Positions 1-10,081 are shown, numbered from the stretch's first letter. The stretch: 64,000 bases of DNA from Pseudoalteromonas aurantia 208 (GCF_014858725.1 NZ_AQGV01000012.1:1426001-1490000), one strand, 5' to 3'. Notes: generated from the letters alone by a model not told the origin. Made by a program: numbers and translations.

Positions 1-369
1 CAAGGTGTACAAGCACCTATCGCACGTAACGAAACCCACTTTGATCCAGGTGCCAAATATCACGTACCAGGTAATGTACCTTACACTCGTTATTTTTTAG
101 CCCATATTTTGCAGTTTGAATTTCATCGCTCATTGTGTGAAATTGCCGGAAACAAAGAGTCAATTCACCGTTGCTCTGTTTACAACTCAAAAGAAGCAGG
201 TAAGCGTTTAAACACCATGTTAGAAATGGGCAGTAGCCGTCCTTGGCAGGAAGCATTAGAAAGTGTTACTGGCAGCAAACAAATGGATGCAACCGCGATG
301 CTTGATTACTTTGCACCACTACAAACTTACTTAGATGAACAAAATAAAGACCGTCAATGCGGGTGGTAA
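1..369 (+). CDS. M2 family peptidyl-dipeptidase (ACE-like), C-terminal fragment
   Basis: The reading frame is open from base 1 to the TAA at 367-369, so only the last 122 residues lie in the window. The fragment contains [16 protein letters not shown] followed by [13 protein letters not shown], which closely matches the C-terminal end of angiotensin-converting-enzyme-like metallopeptidases (family M2). The HExxH zinc site would lie upstream, outside the window. Bacterial members are exported dipeptidyl carboxypeptidases, which fits the other exported peptidases here. The family call is firm; localisation is inferred because the N-terminus is missing. Confidence 0.85.
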   Translation, partial: QGVQAPIARNETHFDPGAKYHVPGNVPYTRYFLAHILQFEFHRSLCEIAGNKESIHRCSVYNSKEAGKRLNTMLEMGSSRPWQEALESVTGSKQMDATAMLDYFAPLQTYLDEQNKDRQCGW

Positions 370-472
370 TTTAAGTACTGTGAATTAATTTGTCACAATT
401 GCCACACTCTGAAACAGTTTTCTGCTTTAAATTCAGTACACAACAGGGTACTGTTCAAAAAAAGGAGAAATT

Positions 473-1282
473 ATGTCGCTATTTAGAGTGTGGCAACTTG
501 CTCAATTTGAGCTAACACGCCTCTTTGCTACCAAGCGTGGCCTACTTGCACTCAGTGCGTTTGCCATGGTTTGGTTTATGATCCTGAACTATTTAATCGC
601 ACAAGCTGTGCCATTTATCAGTAGCCCTGAATTTTCTGAGGTTGCACAAGAACTTGCTGGTAACATCGGGCTACAAAAGCTCGTGAGTTGGCCTCAAGCT
701 GAATTGGCAGTATTTTGGTTAATTGCATTATATAGCTTTCCCGGCTTTTGCATTTTCGTCTGTTCAGACCAAACTGTCGGAGACAGGTTAAGAGGGACAC
801 TCCGCTTTATCAGCTTACGCTGTACGCGTGACGAAATCTTATTGGGCCGTTTTCTTGGGCAATTACTCATTATCGCGATCCTTATCTCGCTCACCGTATT
901 GGCCACATTTCTCGTAATGATTTATCGAGATATGAGCCTATTTGGTTCGGGGCTCGCACTTAGCCTACAGTTAATTCTTCAGCTTGTTATTGTTGTTATG
1001 CCGTTTATCGCGCTCATGTCGCTACTCAACCTTATATCCAGTTCTTCACGCTTAACTGTTGTGTTAGCCATTTTGTTATTCACCTTAGCGAATGCACTCA
1101 TTGGATACCTAAGTTACTACCTGCCTATTATTTCAGGGTTATTATACGCTTTCCCTGGCGTGCAATTGTTGGATATCGCTCCACAAACCTCAACATCTAT
1201 GGTCAACTGGCTATTACCTATAGGACAGAGCGCTGGTTTGTTAGCACTTAGTGCATTTACATTTAGAAGGCGCTCACTATGA
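473..1282 (+). CDS. ABC-2 type transporter permease
   Basis: A 269-residue protein with about six hydrophobic segments, the first near residues 25-45 and the last near 240-262, as in ABC-2 type permeases. An AGGAG at 463-467 lies 5 nt before the ATG. Its stop overlaps the start of the ATP-binding gene in an ATGA, so the two are translationally coupled and should form one exporter. The substrate cannot be told; the NosY/DrrB-like layout suits drug, lipid or protein-maturation exporters equally well. Confidence 0.8.
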   Translation: MSLFRVWQLAQFELTRLFATKRGLLALSAFAMVWFMILNYLIAQAVPFISSPEFSEVAQELAGNIGLQKLVSWPQAELAVFWLIALYSFPGFCIFVCSDQTVGDRLRGTLRFISLRCTRDEILLGRFLGQLLIIAILISLTVLATFLVMIYRDMSLFGSGLALSLQLILQLVIVVMPFIALMSLLNLISSSSRLTVVLAILLFTLANALIGYLSYYLPIISGLLYAFPGVQLLDIAPQTSTSMVNWLLPIGQSAGLLALSAFTFRRRSL

Positions 1283-2181
1283 ACTCTTTAATTCAGGTTA
1301 ATAACCTATCCAAACACTTTGGTGATAAATACGCACTAAATGATGTCAGTTTTGAGGTAAAGCAAGGGCAAACGGTTGCATTGGTTGGGCCCAATGGCGC
1401 AGGTAAAACAACCCTATTCAGTATATTATGTGGGTATCTTCGACCAAGTTCAGGGTCAGTAAGCATTATGGGGAAACCGCTGGGTAACCCCTCACTGTTT
1501 GGTACACTCAGTGCCCTCCCTCAGGATGCCACCTTAGATCCTCGGTTCTCATTACAAAAACAGCTCAGCTTTTATGCTCGACTACAGGGCTTAAGTCTAG
1601 CTAATGCCACTAACGAAGCCAGCAGAGTGCTAGAGCTGGTTGGTTTAGCAGATAATCACCACGCTAAAATTAGTGAGCTGTCTCATGGCATGAAAAAACG
1701 TGTTTGTATCGCACAAGCGCTTATAGGTGAACCAAAAATAGTCCTGCTAGATGAAGCAACCGCTGGGCTCGATCCGTTAAATGCACGTGAGATACGTCAC
1801 GTCATTGCCTCATTGAGTGAAGATATTACCTTTATATTAAGCTCTCATGATCTTGCAGAACTAGAAAAGCTATGTGATCACGTTCTATATTTAAATCAGG
1901 GACAACTTACCACGCATGACCGTGATACCAGTACAGGCAGTAGCCAATACGTTACATTAACGCTTATTGATAGTCCCCGTAATGCCATTGAACAATTGAA
2001 GCAACTTAATGGTGTTTTACACGTTTCCCAGAGCCAAAACAAAGAATATATTATTGAGTATCAAGCCAACTTTGAACAATTTGATATACACTTGCTTAAA
2101 TACTGTCACAAATTAAGCTGGCAGTATCGCCAATTAGTTAATGGGCATACTCTTGAAAACCAACTTTTTCAGAAGGATTAG
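1279..2181 (+). CDS. ABC transporter ATP-binding protein
   Basis: A 300-residue nucleotide-binding subunit for the permease encoded immediately upstream (ATGA overlap). Visible motifs are Walker A GPNGAGKTT at 37-45, signature LSHGM at 134-138, Walker B IVLLDEAT at 154-161 and the H-loop SSHD at 188-191. About 90 residues follow the ATPase core, as in CcmA/DrrA-type exporter ATPases that carry a C-terminal accessory domain. The signature is LSHGM rather than LSGGQ, which is tolerated in this subgroup. Cytoplasmic, membrane-associated; substrate unknown. Confidence 0.9.
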   Translation: MNSLIQVNNLSKHFGDKYALNDVSFEVKQGQTVALVGPNGAGKTTLFSILCGYLRPSSGSVSIMGKPLGNPSLFGTLSALPQDATLDPRFSLQKQLSFYARLQGLSLANATNEASRVLELVGLADNHHAKISELSHGMKKRVCIAQALIGEPKIVLLDEATAGLDPLNAREIRHVIASLSEDITFILSSHDLAELEKLCDHVLYLNQGQLTTHDRDTSTGSSQYVTLTLIDSPRNAIEQLKQLNGVLHVSQSQNKEYIIEYQANFEQFDIHLLKYCHKLSWQYRQLVNGHTLENQLFQKD

Positions 2182-2183
2182 TC

Positions 2184-2558
2184 ATGGGATTATTAAGCGG
2201 ATTACTCGGCAATGCCAGTGAAGTAGATAACGACAAACTTGATGAGCTACTCGCAGACACATTAATTGAGTCAGAAGAAATTGAAAAAGCTTACCAAGTA
2301 ATACGAGATATGTTTGTTTTTACCAACAAGCGTCTATTACTTATTGATAAACAAGGTGTAACTGGCTCAAAAGTGGAAATACTCTCTATTCCATACAGTA
2401 AAATAACCAAGTTTAGCAAAGAAAGCGCCGGTCATTTTGACATGGACTCAGAACTCAAGATTTGGGTAGGCTCTGACGTAGAGCCACTCACAAAAGAATT
2501 TAAAGCCGGTGATAATATTAACGACGTATATAAGATCATGAGTAGCTATATACTGTAG
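2184..2558 (+). CDS. Bacterial PH-domain protein
   Basis: A 124-residue protein without signal peptide or membrane helix, starting 2 bp after the ABC ATPase stop, so probably the third gene of the operon. The segment MFVFTNKRLLLIDKQGVTG, then a SIPYSKITKFS strand and a C-terminal helix, is the usual pattern of the bacterial PH-like fold (bPH_1). Such proteins are soluble and of unknown function. The link to the exporter rests on spacing only. Confidence 0.75.
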   Translation: MGLLSGLLGNASEVDNDKLDELLADTLIESEEIEKAYQVIRDMFVFTNKRLLLIDKQGVTGSKVEILSIPYSKITKFSKESAGHFDMDSELKIWVGSDVEPLTKEFKAGDNINDVYKIMSSYIL

Positions 2559-2575
2559 ATATTATTTCGTTACAG

Positions 2576-2610
2576 TACGTGTATGAAGTTGTCATTGCTT
2601 CATACACGTA
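2576..2610. terminator. Hairpin between convergent genes
   Basis: Perfect 13-bp inverted repeat, TACGTGTATGAAG at 2576-2588 and CTTCATACACGTA at 2598-2610, with a 9-nt loop. It lies between the stop of the PH-domain gene and the stop of sohB on the other strand. No T-run follows on either strand, so it may be a processing or RNA-stability hairpin rather than a classical terminator. Confidence 0.5.
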
Positions 2611-2632
2611 TAAGTTTAACCAAACAGTGGTG

Positions 2633-3637
2633 TTACAGTCGCATTTTGTTGCTTTTTGACCATAATGAAATGCCTAGCCTTTCAATCATCACACTTAAAT
2701 TAAGGCCTATTTTTTCAGCCAACGGCTTTTTAATTTTATAGCCCACTTTAAATAATTGATAATTTTCATTGAATGACAGCAGCACATCATCACTGGTTTT
2801 TATCTCGTCAACTAAGTTAAACGATTGAGCATGAGTTGCAAACCAATGCTCTCCGGTAGCAACCGCTGAAATATCTAATGTAGATCTATGCTCTGCAACG
2901 AATGCCTTAAATAACCCATGAGTATGTTCTATTTCTTCCTTAAACTTTTCACGACCTTTATCGGTGTTTTCACCAAACATAGTTAAAGTACGTTTATATT
3001 CTCCAGCTGTTATTTGCTCAAAATCTACATCATTCTTTTTTAAGATTTTACTAAAATTAGGAACTTGGGCAATAACCCCTATCGAACCAACAATCGCAAA
3101 AGGTGCTGCAAATATTTTATCTGCTACGCAGGCCATCATATAACCACCGCTTGCCGCAACCTTATCAATACATACCGTCAGAGGTAAGCCATAATCTTTC
3201 ACGCGGATCAGTTGTGATGCTGCAAGGCCATAACCATGCACCACTCCACCACCACTTTCTAAATTCACTAACACCTGATCTTTTTCTTTATCTGCGATTG
3301 TTAATATTGCACTGACTTCTTCACGTAAACTCTCTACTTCATGGGCATCCATACTGCCATTAAAATCGACCACAAAGACCTTTCCTTGCGGCGAAACCTC
3401 ATCTTGCTTTTTAATGGCTTTTTTATGTGCCTTCAGCGCTTTTTTATCCAATGTTTGCTCAATAAATTGGTTTCGTGTTTCATCAATTTGTTTTGATAGG
3501 TCTTTTAGCTCGATTTCTCCAGCTTTCCCTTTTGGCTTTTGGCTTGCACCAATAATCATAACTAATATAACCCCTATTGCAGCAACAATGGTGACTGCCT
3601 TAGCTAAAAATAAGCCATACTCAAATAAAAATGCCAA
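2633..3637 (-). CDS. sohB: SohB inner-membrane protease (S49 family)
   Basis: A 334-residue SppA-related serine protease. It has an N-terminal membrane helix (about residues 9-30), a charged linker typical of the SohB N-terminal domain, then the S49 catalytic core. The nucleophile is Ser163 in KVAASGGYM and the probable catalytic lysine is Lys215 in AGEYKRTL. The Ser-Lys dyad is therefore intact. In E. coli SohB is a multicopy suppressor of degP and sits near yciK, as here. It probably acts on periplasmic or membrane-embedded peptides. Confidence 0.93.
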   Translation of the reverse strand: MAFLFEYGLFLAKAVTIVAAIGVILVMIIGASQKPKGKAGEIELKDLSKQIDETRNQFIEQTLDKKALKAHKKAIKKQDEVSPQGKVFVVDFNGSMDAHEVESLREEVSAILTIADKEKDQVLVNLESGGGVVHGYGLAASQLIRVKDYGLPLTVCIDKVAASGGYMMACVADKIFAAPFAIVGSIGVIAQVPNFSKILKKNDVDFEQITAGEYKRTLTMFGENTDKGREKFKEEIEHTHGLFKAFVAEHRSTLDISAVATGEHWFATHAQSFNLVDEIKTSDDVLLSFNENYQLFKVGYKIKKPLAEKIGLNLSVMIERLGISLWSKSNKMRL

Positions 3638-3663
3638 CTCGAACTCCTATAAACTTTGCCAAT

Positions 3664-3692
3664 AAAAAAAGCCGCTAAATTTAGCGGCTTTT
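3664..3692 (-). terminator. Rho-independent terminator of the lipase gene
   Basis: GCCGCTAAATTTAGCGGC flanked by A-runs on the left and T-runs on the right. On the minus strand it lies just downstream of the lipase stop (3712) and ends in a T-tract, so it should end lipase transcription before sohB. Confidence 0.8.
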
Positions 3693-3711
3693 CATAGTGA
3701 ACTAATTGTAA

Positions 3712-6123
3712 TTAATTAGCAATAACTGCAGGATTAGTTACTTGTAAAAATAACCCTTTCGATTTTAAATACGACACAAGCTGAGTTTGCATTTCAACTG
3801 TAGCCATCGCATGACCTTGCGCTGTTCCACCTGCTCCTTCACTGAATGCAGTGGTGATAATTGACCCATGATGACCTTGGCTGAAATTAACCACATAGTT
3901 TCCTGCTGGTTGAGGTCCAGCTTCTGTAACGGTTTGTAATCCCATAAAGCGTGCCAACGGTGTTGAGCCAGACAGTGGATTCGACGTTGTCGGTGGAATA
4001 ACAGTATCCGGTTTATTACCATCAACACCGCCCGTCACAACATTCATATACACTGGTGTGTTCACCGCTTGCACAAGGCCTGCATAATTTAATGGGTCGG
4101 CACTATCTAATGCAGATTGAGCTGCAACCGCAAACTGCTGAATAATCCCATTGATCGCGGCTAATGATGCCGTGTCACCGGTTTCAGTTAAGTGTTTAAT
4201 ATACGCAGCATAACCACATGGAACTATGTTTTCCGCGGTACAACCAGCTACGCCATCGCTGGCTAAGAATGCCAAGAATGCTTTAGAGGCAACGTTACCC
4301 GCTGCGCTCAACACTGAGCCTTGTACAAATGAACCAAATTGTTCTGATGCAATTAAGAAACTAGCAATCCCGCTACCACCACTGGCAAGTGCCGCACTTT
4401 GAATTTTAAACAACCCATCTACTTGTTCATTCAAAGGCGAATTTGTATGCGCAATAAAGCTTGGCGCAACAATAGAACCCAACGAGTGACCGACAAAACT
4501 CACATCTGTTGGGTTTAAACCAATCGCTGGGGCACCAAAATTAAGTCCTAAACGCAGTGCAAGTAAGTCAGCTGTTGATTGACGTAAGTTATCACGTGCC
4601 ACTAACAATGATGTTAAATTCATGTATGACAGGATTGACCCTGTCGTGGCATTAAAATCGTCAGCGCCATCGTTATCAACATCAATACCACGTTCACCGT
4701 GCATTGGGTGGTCAATAGCAACTGTGGCAAAACCTTGCGCACTTAATGCTAAAGTTAAACCTAACATGGTCTCTTTATTGGTGGTAATACCATGTTGTAA
4801 AATAACAACTGGCCACCCTGTTGCTGGTTGCTCAATACCGAGTAGTTGCGGAATTGGTTTAGTAATTTGCACCGGCACATTAGCTAGCCATTGCTGCTTA
4901 GGAATACTGTTAAACTTTGTGACGTGACGGACTGTGTCTAGTCCAAAGTCCCTTAGTAAACCACCCGATAATGCTGCACAAGCCGCATCATTAGTGCCAG
5001 CTTCAGGCGCAGGCAACGTACCTCCAATAGCCGCTTTATAACCGGCAACCACTGCACCATTATCACATCTGGCTTGCCAATATGTATCAGCTAAACTCTC
5101 TACACCTGTGGCTTGTGGCATACCTGAGTACATAGGCAACTGAATACTGCCTTTCATGTATTGAATGGCTTGAAATGGTGCAACAGCTGCTGCATCTTGA
5201 CCACCCATAACCAGCACATCTCTTACTGTAATTACGGGCTGTTCGGGTACTGCTAACTTCGGGTTCGAGCCCGACGCTAAGCTCGCTGCTAATAAGCCTT
5301 TAACCGCACTCATTGCTGGGCCGACCGACTGAATAGTCGCAGCAGCAGAATAAATAATGTCTTCTTTGCTTAGTGCACCCAATGCGTCATCAAAGCTCCC
5401 GCTGGTCACCGCCGCTTCATAACTATTAATCGCTCCTTGTAACGCAAGCTGAGCTGGTGTTACAAGTGGTGCTGATTGCCTAGCTAATGTATAGGTCGAT
5501 GACGCTTTCACTGGCCGACCATCCGCCATTTCGATACCAGATGTTAATACCGTAATATAAGTTGAACCGGGTTTAAAAGGTTTTAACGGTTGAATCGCAA
5601 TTCCATCACCAGAGCTGGTTAGCTGAGCGATAAAATCCCCCGTCAGCCCATTACTTAACTCAGCAATAGACTTACATGCAGTCCCTACGGGTTTAGTTTC
5701 ACACTCACTGTCGGCTGAACTGGCCCCCATTATCACTTCGAAAATACGGACTGAGCCAGGGGTCTTTACTGAGTCTCCATTCACACTCATACCAGCGGCC
5801 ATATTTAAATCAATGATATAAGGCATTTGTGAAGACCAACCATCCAAGGCCCCTAAAGCCAATGATGGGTTTGCGTAGTGTGCACGTGTGATTGCAGGGT
5901 TGCCTTCTGCATCCAGCTCACCGGGTAAATTGAGTGTGCCATCTTTGGTGCCACTCAATAATAAATCATTTGGTATAGATATAACCCCATTTGAGGGATC
6001 GAACTTAATTGAAACAGAAGGAAGTACTGGGGTTGTTTCATTTTTGACATCTTCTAATGTTTCACCACCACCACAGCCAGCTAGGACTGAAGTGACTGCG
6101 AGTGAGAGTAGCATTTTTTTCAT
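3712..6123 (-). CDS. Pla-1/cef family extracellular lipase, VolA-like lipoprotein
   Basis: An 803-residue lipoprotein: MKKMLLSLAVTSVLAGC gives a lipobox with Cys17 as the lipidated residue, followed by GGGE. The C-terminal half has an alpha/beta-hydrolase core with nucleophile elbow GHSLG (Ser547) and the neighbouring VVILQHGITTNKE and VAIDHPMHGERG motifs seen in the Pla-1/cef lipase family. Vibrio VolA, a surface-exposed lysophospholipase that releases fatty acids for uptake, belongs to this group. The N-terminal half is probably a beta-rich surface domain. It is monocistronic, with its own terminator at 3664-3692. The role in scavenging host or detrital lipid is inferred. Confidence 0.85.
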   Translation of the reverse strand: MKKMLLSLAVTSVLAGCGGGETLEDVKNETTPVLPSVSIKFDPSNGVISIPNDLLLSGTKDGTLNLPGELDAEGNPAITRAHYANPSLALGALDGWSSQMPYIIDLNMAAGMSVNGDSVKTPGSVRIFEVIMGASSADSECETKPVGTACKSIAELSNGLTGDFIAQLTSSGDGIAIQPLKPFKPGSTYITVLTSGIEMADGRPVKASSTYTLARQSAPLVTPAQLALQGAINSYEAAVTSGSFDDALGALSKEDIIYSAAATIQSVGPAMSAVKGLLAASLASGSNPKLAVPEQPVITVRDVLVMGGQDAAAVAPFQAIQYMKGSIQLPMYSGMPQATGVESLADTYWQARCDNGAVVAGYKAAIGGTLPAPEAGTNDAACAALSGGLLRDFGLDTVRHVTKFNSIPKQQWLANVPVQITKPIPQLLGIEQPATGWPVVILQHGITTNKETMLGLTLALSAQGFATVAIDHPMHGERGIDVDNDGADDFNATTGSILSYMNLTSLLVARDNLRQSTADLLALRLGLNFGAPAIGLNPTDVSFVGHSLGSIVAPSFIAHTNSPLNEQVDGLFKIQSAALASGGSGIASFLIASEQFGSFVQGSVLSAAGNVASKAFLAFLASDGVAGCTAENIVPCGYAAYIKHLTETGDTASLAAINGIIQQFAVAAQSALDSADPLNYAGLVQAVNTPVYMNVVTGGVDGNKPDTVIPPTTSNPLSGSTPLARFMGLQTVTEAGPQPAGNYVVNFSQGHHGSIITTAFSEGAGGTAQGHAMATVEMQTQLVSYLKSKGLFLQVTNPAVIAN

Positions 6124-6319
6124 TTTTTAGGCTCCGACAGAATCTTATTATTATTTTGCTGTAATTAGTTAAATTTTTGTAATCGTACTTTTAATAAGAC
6201 ATTAGACCAGTTAAAGTTAACGCAAAGTGTAGCCTTTCGCCACTTATATTTACAATAAATTCGATAACTTGAGTGATTGCTATGATAAAATGTCCAAAAG
6301 TTCTAATTTGGGGTCCACG

Positions 6320-7063
6320 ATGCACAACTATCAAGCTGCGGCAAATGCCTTAGAAAATAAAACCATACTTATTACTGGCGCAGGCGACGGTATTGGCCGC
6401 GTAGCTGCTATTACTTACGCAAAACACGGCGCTACTGTAATCCTACTGGGCAAAACAACACAAAAACTCGAATGTGTTTACGATGAGATAGTCAATCTTG
6501 GCTATCCTAAGCCAGCTATTGTACCTTTAGATATGCGTGGCGCAACAAAACAAAACTACCGGGATCTTGCTGCTACGATTGAGCAGCAATTTGGACAATT
6601 AGATGGACTACTCAATAATGCCTCTATTTTAGGTTCACTTGGGCCCCTTGAGCATTTTTGCGTATCTACTTTTGAAAATATTATGAAAGTAAACGTCACT
6701 GCGCAAGCTATGATCACTAAATACATGTTCCCATTACTGAGAAAATCTGCTTCTGCATCTGTTGTATTCACTTCTTCTGGGGTTGGACGTCAAGGTCGTG
6801 AATTTTGGGGACCTTATGCGATTTCTAAATTTGCCACTGAAGGCATGATGCAAACTTGGGCTGCTGAAGTCGGTAAAACCAATATCCGCATCAATTGCAT
6901 TAACCCAGGCGCAACTCGAACCAGCATGCGTGCTTCTGCTTTTCCCGGAGAAGACAAAGACACATTGAAAACAGCTGAAGATTTAATGCCTACTTACCTC
7001 TACTTAATGAGTGAAGATTCAGCCACTGTAAATGGTCAATCAATTGATGCTCAACCAAAGTAG
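6320..7063 (+). CDS. yciK: YciK-type short-chain dehydrogenase/reductase
   Basis: A classical SDR of 247 residues: cofactor motif TGAGDGIG at 19-26, NNAS near 97-100, catalytic Ser152/153, Tyr166 and Lys170 (YAISK). The start chosen is ATG 6320 (MHNYQAAANALENK), which aligns with the E. coli YciK N-terminus; an in-frame ATG at 6269 would add 17 unlikely residues. YciK is an oxidoreductase of unsettled substrate. It lies next to sohB and rluB as in other gammaproteobacteria. Confidence 0.88.
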   Translation: MHNYQAAANALENKTILITGAGDGIGRVAAITYAKHGATVILLGKTTQKLECVYDEIVNLGYPKPAIVPLDMRGATKQNYRDLAATIEQQFGQLDGLLNNASILGSLGPLEHFCVSTFENIMKVNVTAQAMITKYMFPLLRKSASASVVFTSSGVGRQGREFWGPYAISKFATEGMMQTWAAEVGKTNIRINCINPGATRTSMRASAFPGEDKDTLKTAEDLMPTYLYLMSEDSATVNGQSIDAQPK

Positions 7064-7102
7064 TATAAGTTCAATATTGATTCGATGTACAAGTCAATGA
7101 TG

Positions 7103-7131
7103 AAAAAAGCCGCTTAATTAGCGGCTTTTTT
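7103..7131. terminator. Bidirectional terminator between yciK and rluB
   Basis: Stem GCCGCT/AGCGGC with a 5-nt loop, preceded by six A and followed by six T. It therefore works on both strands for the convergent yciK and rluB genes. Confidence 0.88.
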
Positions 7132-7152
7132 ATCATCTCGAACCATCTCGAC

Positions 7153-8019
7153 TTACGATTGACGACGTTTTGGCTTTTGAGCCCGTTGATTATGTTTTTT
7201 AACGGCCTTACGAATTTGATTGATTTTCGCTCGCTTATCTTTGCGTTTTTCAGGCATAACAGACAACTTCGTTTGCGTTTCGTTAGGCAAACGAACTGAC
7301 TTTCTCAAGTAATTTACATCCGCCAGCTCAAGCTCTTCCCAGCCACCTTGCGGTAATCGTTTATTTAGCTCTAGTTTTCCGTACCGGATGCGGATCAAAC
7401 GCGATACCTCAACATCTTGAGATTGCCATAAACGTCGTACTTCGCGATTTCGACCTTCGGTCAACATAACATTAAACCACTTATTTATTCCTTCGCCACC
7501 CATTGGCTTAATATTAAGGAATTTTGCATGGCCATCTTCTAGCTCTACGCCTTTCGTTAATGTACGTAATGTTTCATTCGTGACTTCACCAAAAACGCGT
7601 GCAGAGTATTCTCTTTCTACTTCATATTTGGGGTGCATTAACCGATTTGCTAATTCACCATCGTTCGTAAACAACAATAACCCTGACGTGTTAATATCCA
7701 AACGCCCGATCGCAATCCATCGTTCACCATCTATGCGAGGGAGCCTATCAAATACAGTACGGCGCCCTTCAGGATCTTTTCGGGTACACAACTCGCCTTC
7801 CGGCTTATGATACATAACCACACGACAAATACGATCTACTTCTTGCTCTATTTTAACAATGTGGCCATCGACACGGATCAATGCATCCTCTTCAACTCGG
7901 TCACCTAGCTTTGCAACCTTGCCATCTACACTGACGCGGTTTGCGTCGATGTACTTTTCCATTTCACGGCGCGAACCCACACCAGCTCGGGCTAATACTT
8001 TTTGTAACTTCTCACTCAT
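7153..8019 (-). CDS. rluB: 23S rRNA pseudouridine(2605) synthase RluB
   Basis: A 288-residue protein starting [19 protein letters not shown], the S4 RNA-binding domain of the RsuA/RluB group. The catalytic motif [13 protein letters not shown] follows, with Asp108 as nucleophile, and a basic tail ([13 protein letters not shown]) ends the protein. It modifies U2605 of 23S rRNA. Its start overlaps the scpB stop by 4 bp (8016-8019), so it is translationally coupled to scpB. Confidence 0.95.
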   Translation of the reverse strand: MSEKLQKVLARAGVGSRREMEKYIDANRVSVDGKVAKLGDRVEEDALIRVDGHIVKIEQEVDRICRVVMYHKPEGELCTRKDPEGRRTVFDRLPRIDGERWIAIGRLDINTSGLLLFTNDGELANRLMHPKYEVEREYSARVFGEVTNETLRTLTKGVELEDGHAKFLNIKPMGGEGINKWFNVMLTEGRNREVRRLWQSQDVEVSRLIRIRYGKLELNKRLPQGGWEELELADVNYLRKSVRLPNETQTKLSVMPEKRKDKRAKINQIRKAVKKHNQRAQKPKRRQS

Positions 8020-8600
8020 TCGGATGATTCTCTCACAGAAGGATCGCTTAATATCTGGTCAATTTTAACGTCATGCTGCTCAGGTAAATCAGGCAACATA
8101 CTTAAACCAGACAACGAAAAATAATCTAAAAATTGGTTGGTCGTTGCGTATAGTGCAGGCTTACCCGGCACTTCTTTATAGCCCACAACTTTAATCCATT
8201 CCCGTTCCTGCAAGCTCTTCATTATATTTGAGCTCACTGAAACGCCTCGTACTTGCTCTATTTCACCACGTGTAATCGGCTGTCTATACGCAATTAACGC
8301 CAATGTTTCTAAGGTTGCACGTGAGTATTTTGGTGCTTTTTCTTGCCACAAATGACTCAACCAAGGTGTCAACCTTTTACACGCTTGAAAGCGATACCCG
8401 CTGCCAACTGCTACAAGTTGAATACCGCGAACTTGATAATGCTCTGAAATAGAGTTAATAGCCTCATCAATTCTCATATTTGAGGCTGCAATATCTTTCA
8501 ATACTGTTTCTTTTAATCGCTTTTTTGACAATGGTTTATCTGAAACAAAAATGGCAGCTTCTATTAGCTCTACTAACTGCTCATCACTAACACGCCGCAT
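8016..8600 (-). CDS. scpB: Segregation and condensation protein B
   Basis: A 194-residue ScpB made of two winged-helix modules; the motif [22 protein letters not shown] is diagnostic. With ScpA it forms the kleisin complex of SMC condensin that compacts and segregates chromosomes. It lies 49 bp downstream of scpA and overlaps rluB by 4 bp. Having scpAB implies this organism uses SMC-ScpAB, alone or besides MukBEF. Confidence 0.95.
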   Translation of the reverse strand: MRRVSDEQLVELIEAAIFVSDKPLSKKRLKETVLKDIAASNMRIDEAINSISEHYQVRGIQLVAVGSGYRFQACKRLTPWLSHLWQEKAPKYSRATLETLALIAYRQPITRGEIEQVRGVSVSSNIMKSLQEREWIKVVGYKEVPGKPALYATTNQFLDYFSLSGLSMLPDLPEQHDVKIDQILSDPSVRESSE

Positions 8601-8649
8601 TCTTTACACCAAAAGCAAAACACAATCCCCTATTATGACAGAGGAAAGA

Positions 8650-9450
8650 CTACTCTTGTAGTTGTAAACTTAAATAAATCTGACTTGAAGGTGAAACTTG
8701 CAAACAATCTATTAATTGTTCCTTAATCAACTCCAAAATTGCAATAAATGTGACAACAACCCCACTTCGCCCCTCGTCTATACGAAACAAATTAGTAAAA
8801 GCACACGGACCGTCATGATCTGATAAATACTGTAAAATGTCACTCATTCGCTCTCTTGTAGAAAGCGACTCGGCACTCACTTGATGATGATCAAAAGTTC
8901 GTGCACGTGCCATGACCTCAGTTAATGCCAATAACAATTCCTTTACGTCAATATCAGGGCGCTCTGAAATCGACGCGTCACTGTCATCAAATAGAGCATG
9001 CGCAACAAAAATATCTCGTTCAACTCTGGGAAGTTCGTCTAAATTTTCTGCGGCAACTTTAAATTGCTCATACTCTTGTAACCTGCGTACCAACTCAGCC
9101 CTAGGATCTTCTTCCTCCTCAAGCTCTTCGTGTACAGGCAACAACATTCTCGATTTAATTTGGGCTAGCAAGGCTGCCATGACTAAATATTCACCAGCCA
9201 GCTCAAGACGAAACTCTGTCATCAACTCAACATAAGCGACATATTGTTGCGTGATACTTAGAATCGGTAACTCTAAAATATCGAGTTTATGCCGCTTGAT
9301 TAAATATAATAGTAAGTCCAGCGGACCTTCGAATGTCTCAAGAATAATCTCTAATGCATCGGGCGGAATATATAAATCTTCTGGCTTTTCAATAACCGCT
9401 TGCCCATTTAAAAAAGCAAACGGTTGGGGGGTGTCTGATACAACGGTCAT
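8650..9450 (-). CDS. scpA: Segregation and condensation protein A
   Basis: A 266-residue kleisin. The N-terminal motif FEGPLDLLLYLIKRHKLDILELPI contacts the SMC neck; then comes a charged acidic linker (EELEEEEDPRAELVRRL) and a C-terminal winged helix. It lies between yciO (9 bp upstream in transcription order) and scpB in an rnm-yciO-scpA-scpB-rluB operon on the minus strand. Confidence 0.95.
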   Translation of the reverse strand: MTVVSDTPQPFAFLNGQAVIEKPEDLYIPPDALEIILETFEGPLDLLLYLIKRHKLDILELPILSITQQYVAYVELMTEFRLELAGEYLVMAALLAQIKSRMLLPVHEELEEEEDPRAELVRRLQEYEQFKVAAENLDELPRVERDIFVAHALFDDSDASISERPDIDVKELLLALTEVMARARTFDHHQVSAESLSTRERMSDILQYLSDHDGPCAFTNLFRIDEGRSGVVVTFIAILELIKEQLIDCLQVSPSSQIYLSLQLQE

Positions 9451-9459
9451 TATTGAGTA

Positions 9460-10080
9460 TCAAGAAAATGGTGCGGTATCACCACACCCTACGCGTAAAA
9501 TATCGATTTCATCTTCCGATAAATCAATCACCGTGGTCGCTTGTTCAATCAGGTAGCCACCATGAATTATCAAGTCAACTTGCTTTTCAATTCGCAATCG
9601 AATTTCATCTGGATCCGACTCCGTGAACTGCTCGCCGGGTAAAATTAATGAACACGACATCATTGGTTCAGCCAGCTCTTCTAACAAAGCTGCAGTAATT
9701 GGATGATCGGTAACCCTAATACCTATCGTCTTTTTCTTATCATTTAACAAACGCTTAGGAACTTCTTTTGTACCTTTAAAAATAAAAGTATAAGGGCCTG
9801 GCGTATTATTTTTGATAAGTCTGAACATCTGATTATCCACTCGCGCATAAGTCGCAAGCTCAGATAAATCTCGGCACATCAAAGTAAAGTTATGGTGTTT
9901 TTCAATGCCACGAAGGCGCTCAATGCGCTCCTTTGCCTGCTTGTTACCAATACTACAGCCTATGGCGTACCCTGAATCAGTCGGATATACAACAACCCCA
10001 CCTTGCTGAATAACCTCCACGGCCTGTTTTATTAGGCGAGCTTGGGGGTTATCTGGATGAATATGAAAAAATTGGCTCAT
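9460..10080 (-). CDS. yciO: YciO, YrdC/TsaC-fold protein
   Basis: From the ATG at 10080 the protein (206 residues) begins MSQFFHIHPDNPQARLI and follows E. coli YciO nearly throughout: VVYPTDSGYAIGC, HNFTLMCRDLSEL, NNTPGPYTFIFKGTKEVP, IGIRVTDHPI and QVDLIIHGGY. A longer frame back to 10119 would overlap rnm and has no homologous N-terminus. YrdC-fold proteins make threonylcarbamoyl-AMP for t6A tRNA modification, but YciO itself does so poorly if at all and its role is unsettled. One base separates its start from the rnm stop. Confidence 0.92.
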   Translation of the reverse strand: MSQFFHIHPDNPQARLIKQAVEVIQQGGVVVYPTDSGYAIGCSIGNKQAKERIERLRGIEKHHNFTLMCRDLSELATYARVDNQMFRLIKNNTPGPYTFIFKGTKEVPKRLLNDKKKTIGIRVTDHPITAALLEELAEPMMSCSLILPGEQFTESDPDEIRLRIEKQVDLIIHGGYLIEQATTVIDLSEDEIDILRVGCGDTAPFS

Positions 10081-10081
10081 A

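Noticed and set aside
4622..4927. Open frame opposite the lipase gene
   Set aside because: Antisense to a well-supported lipase frame, with no ribosome binding site and no family resemblance.
6269..6319. Longer YciK start
   Set aside because: The extra 17 residues are absent from known YciK proteins; ATG 6320 matches the family start.
8912..9235. Open frame opposite scpA
   Set aside because: Low-complexity Ser/Asn-rich translation, antisense to a clear scpA; it is only a reading-frame shadow.
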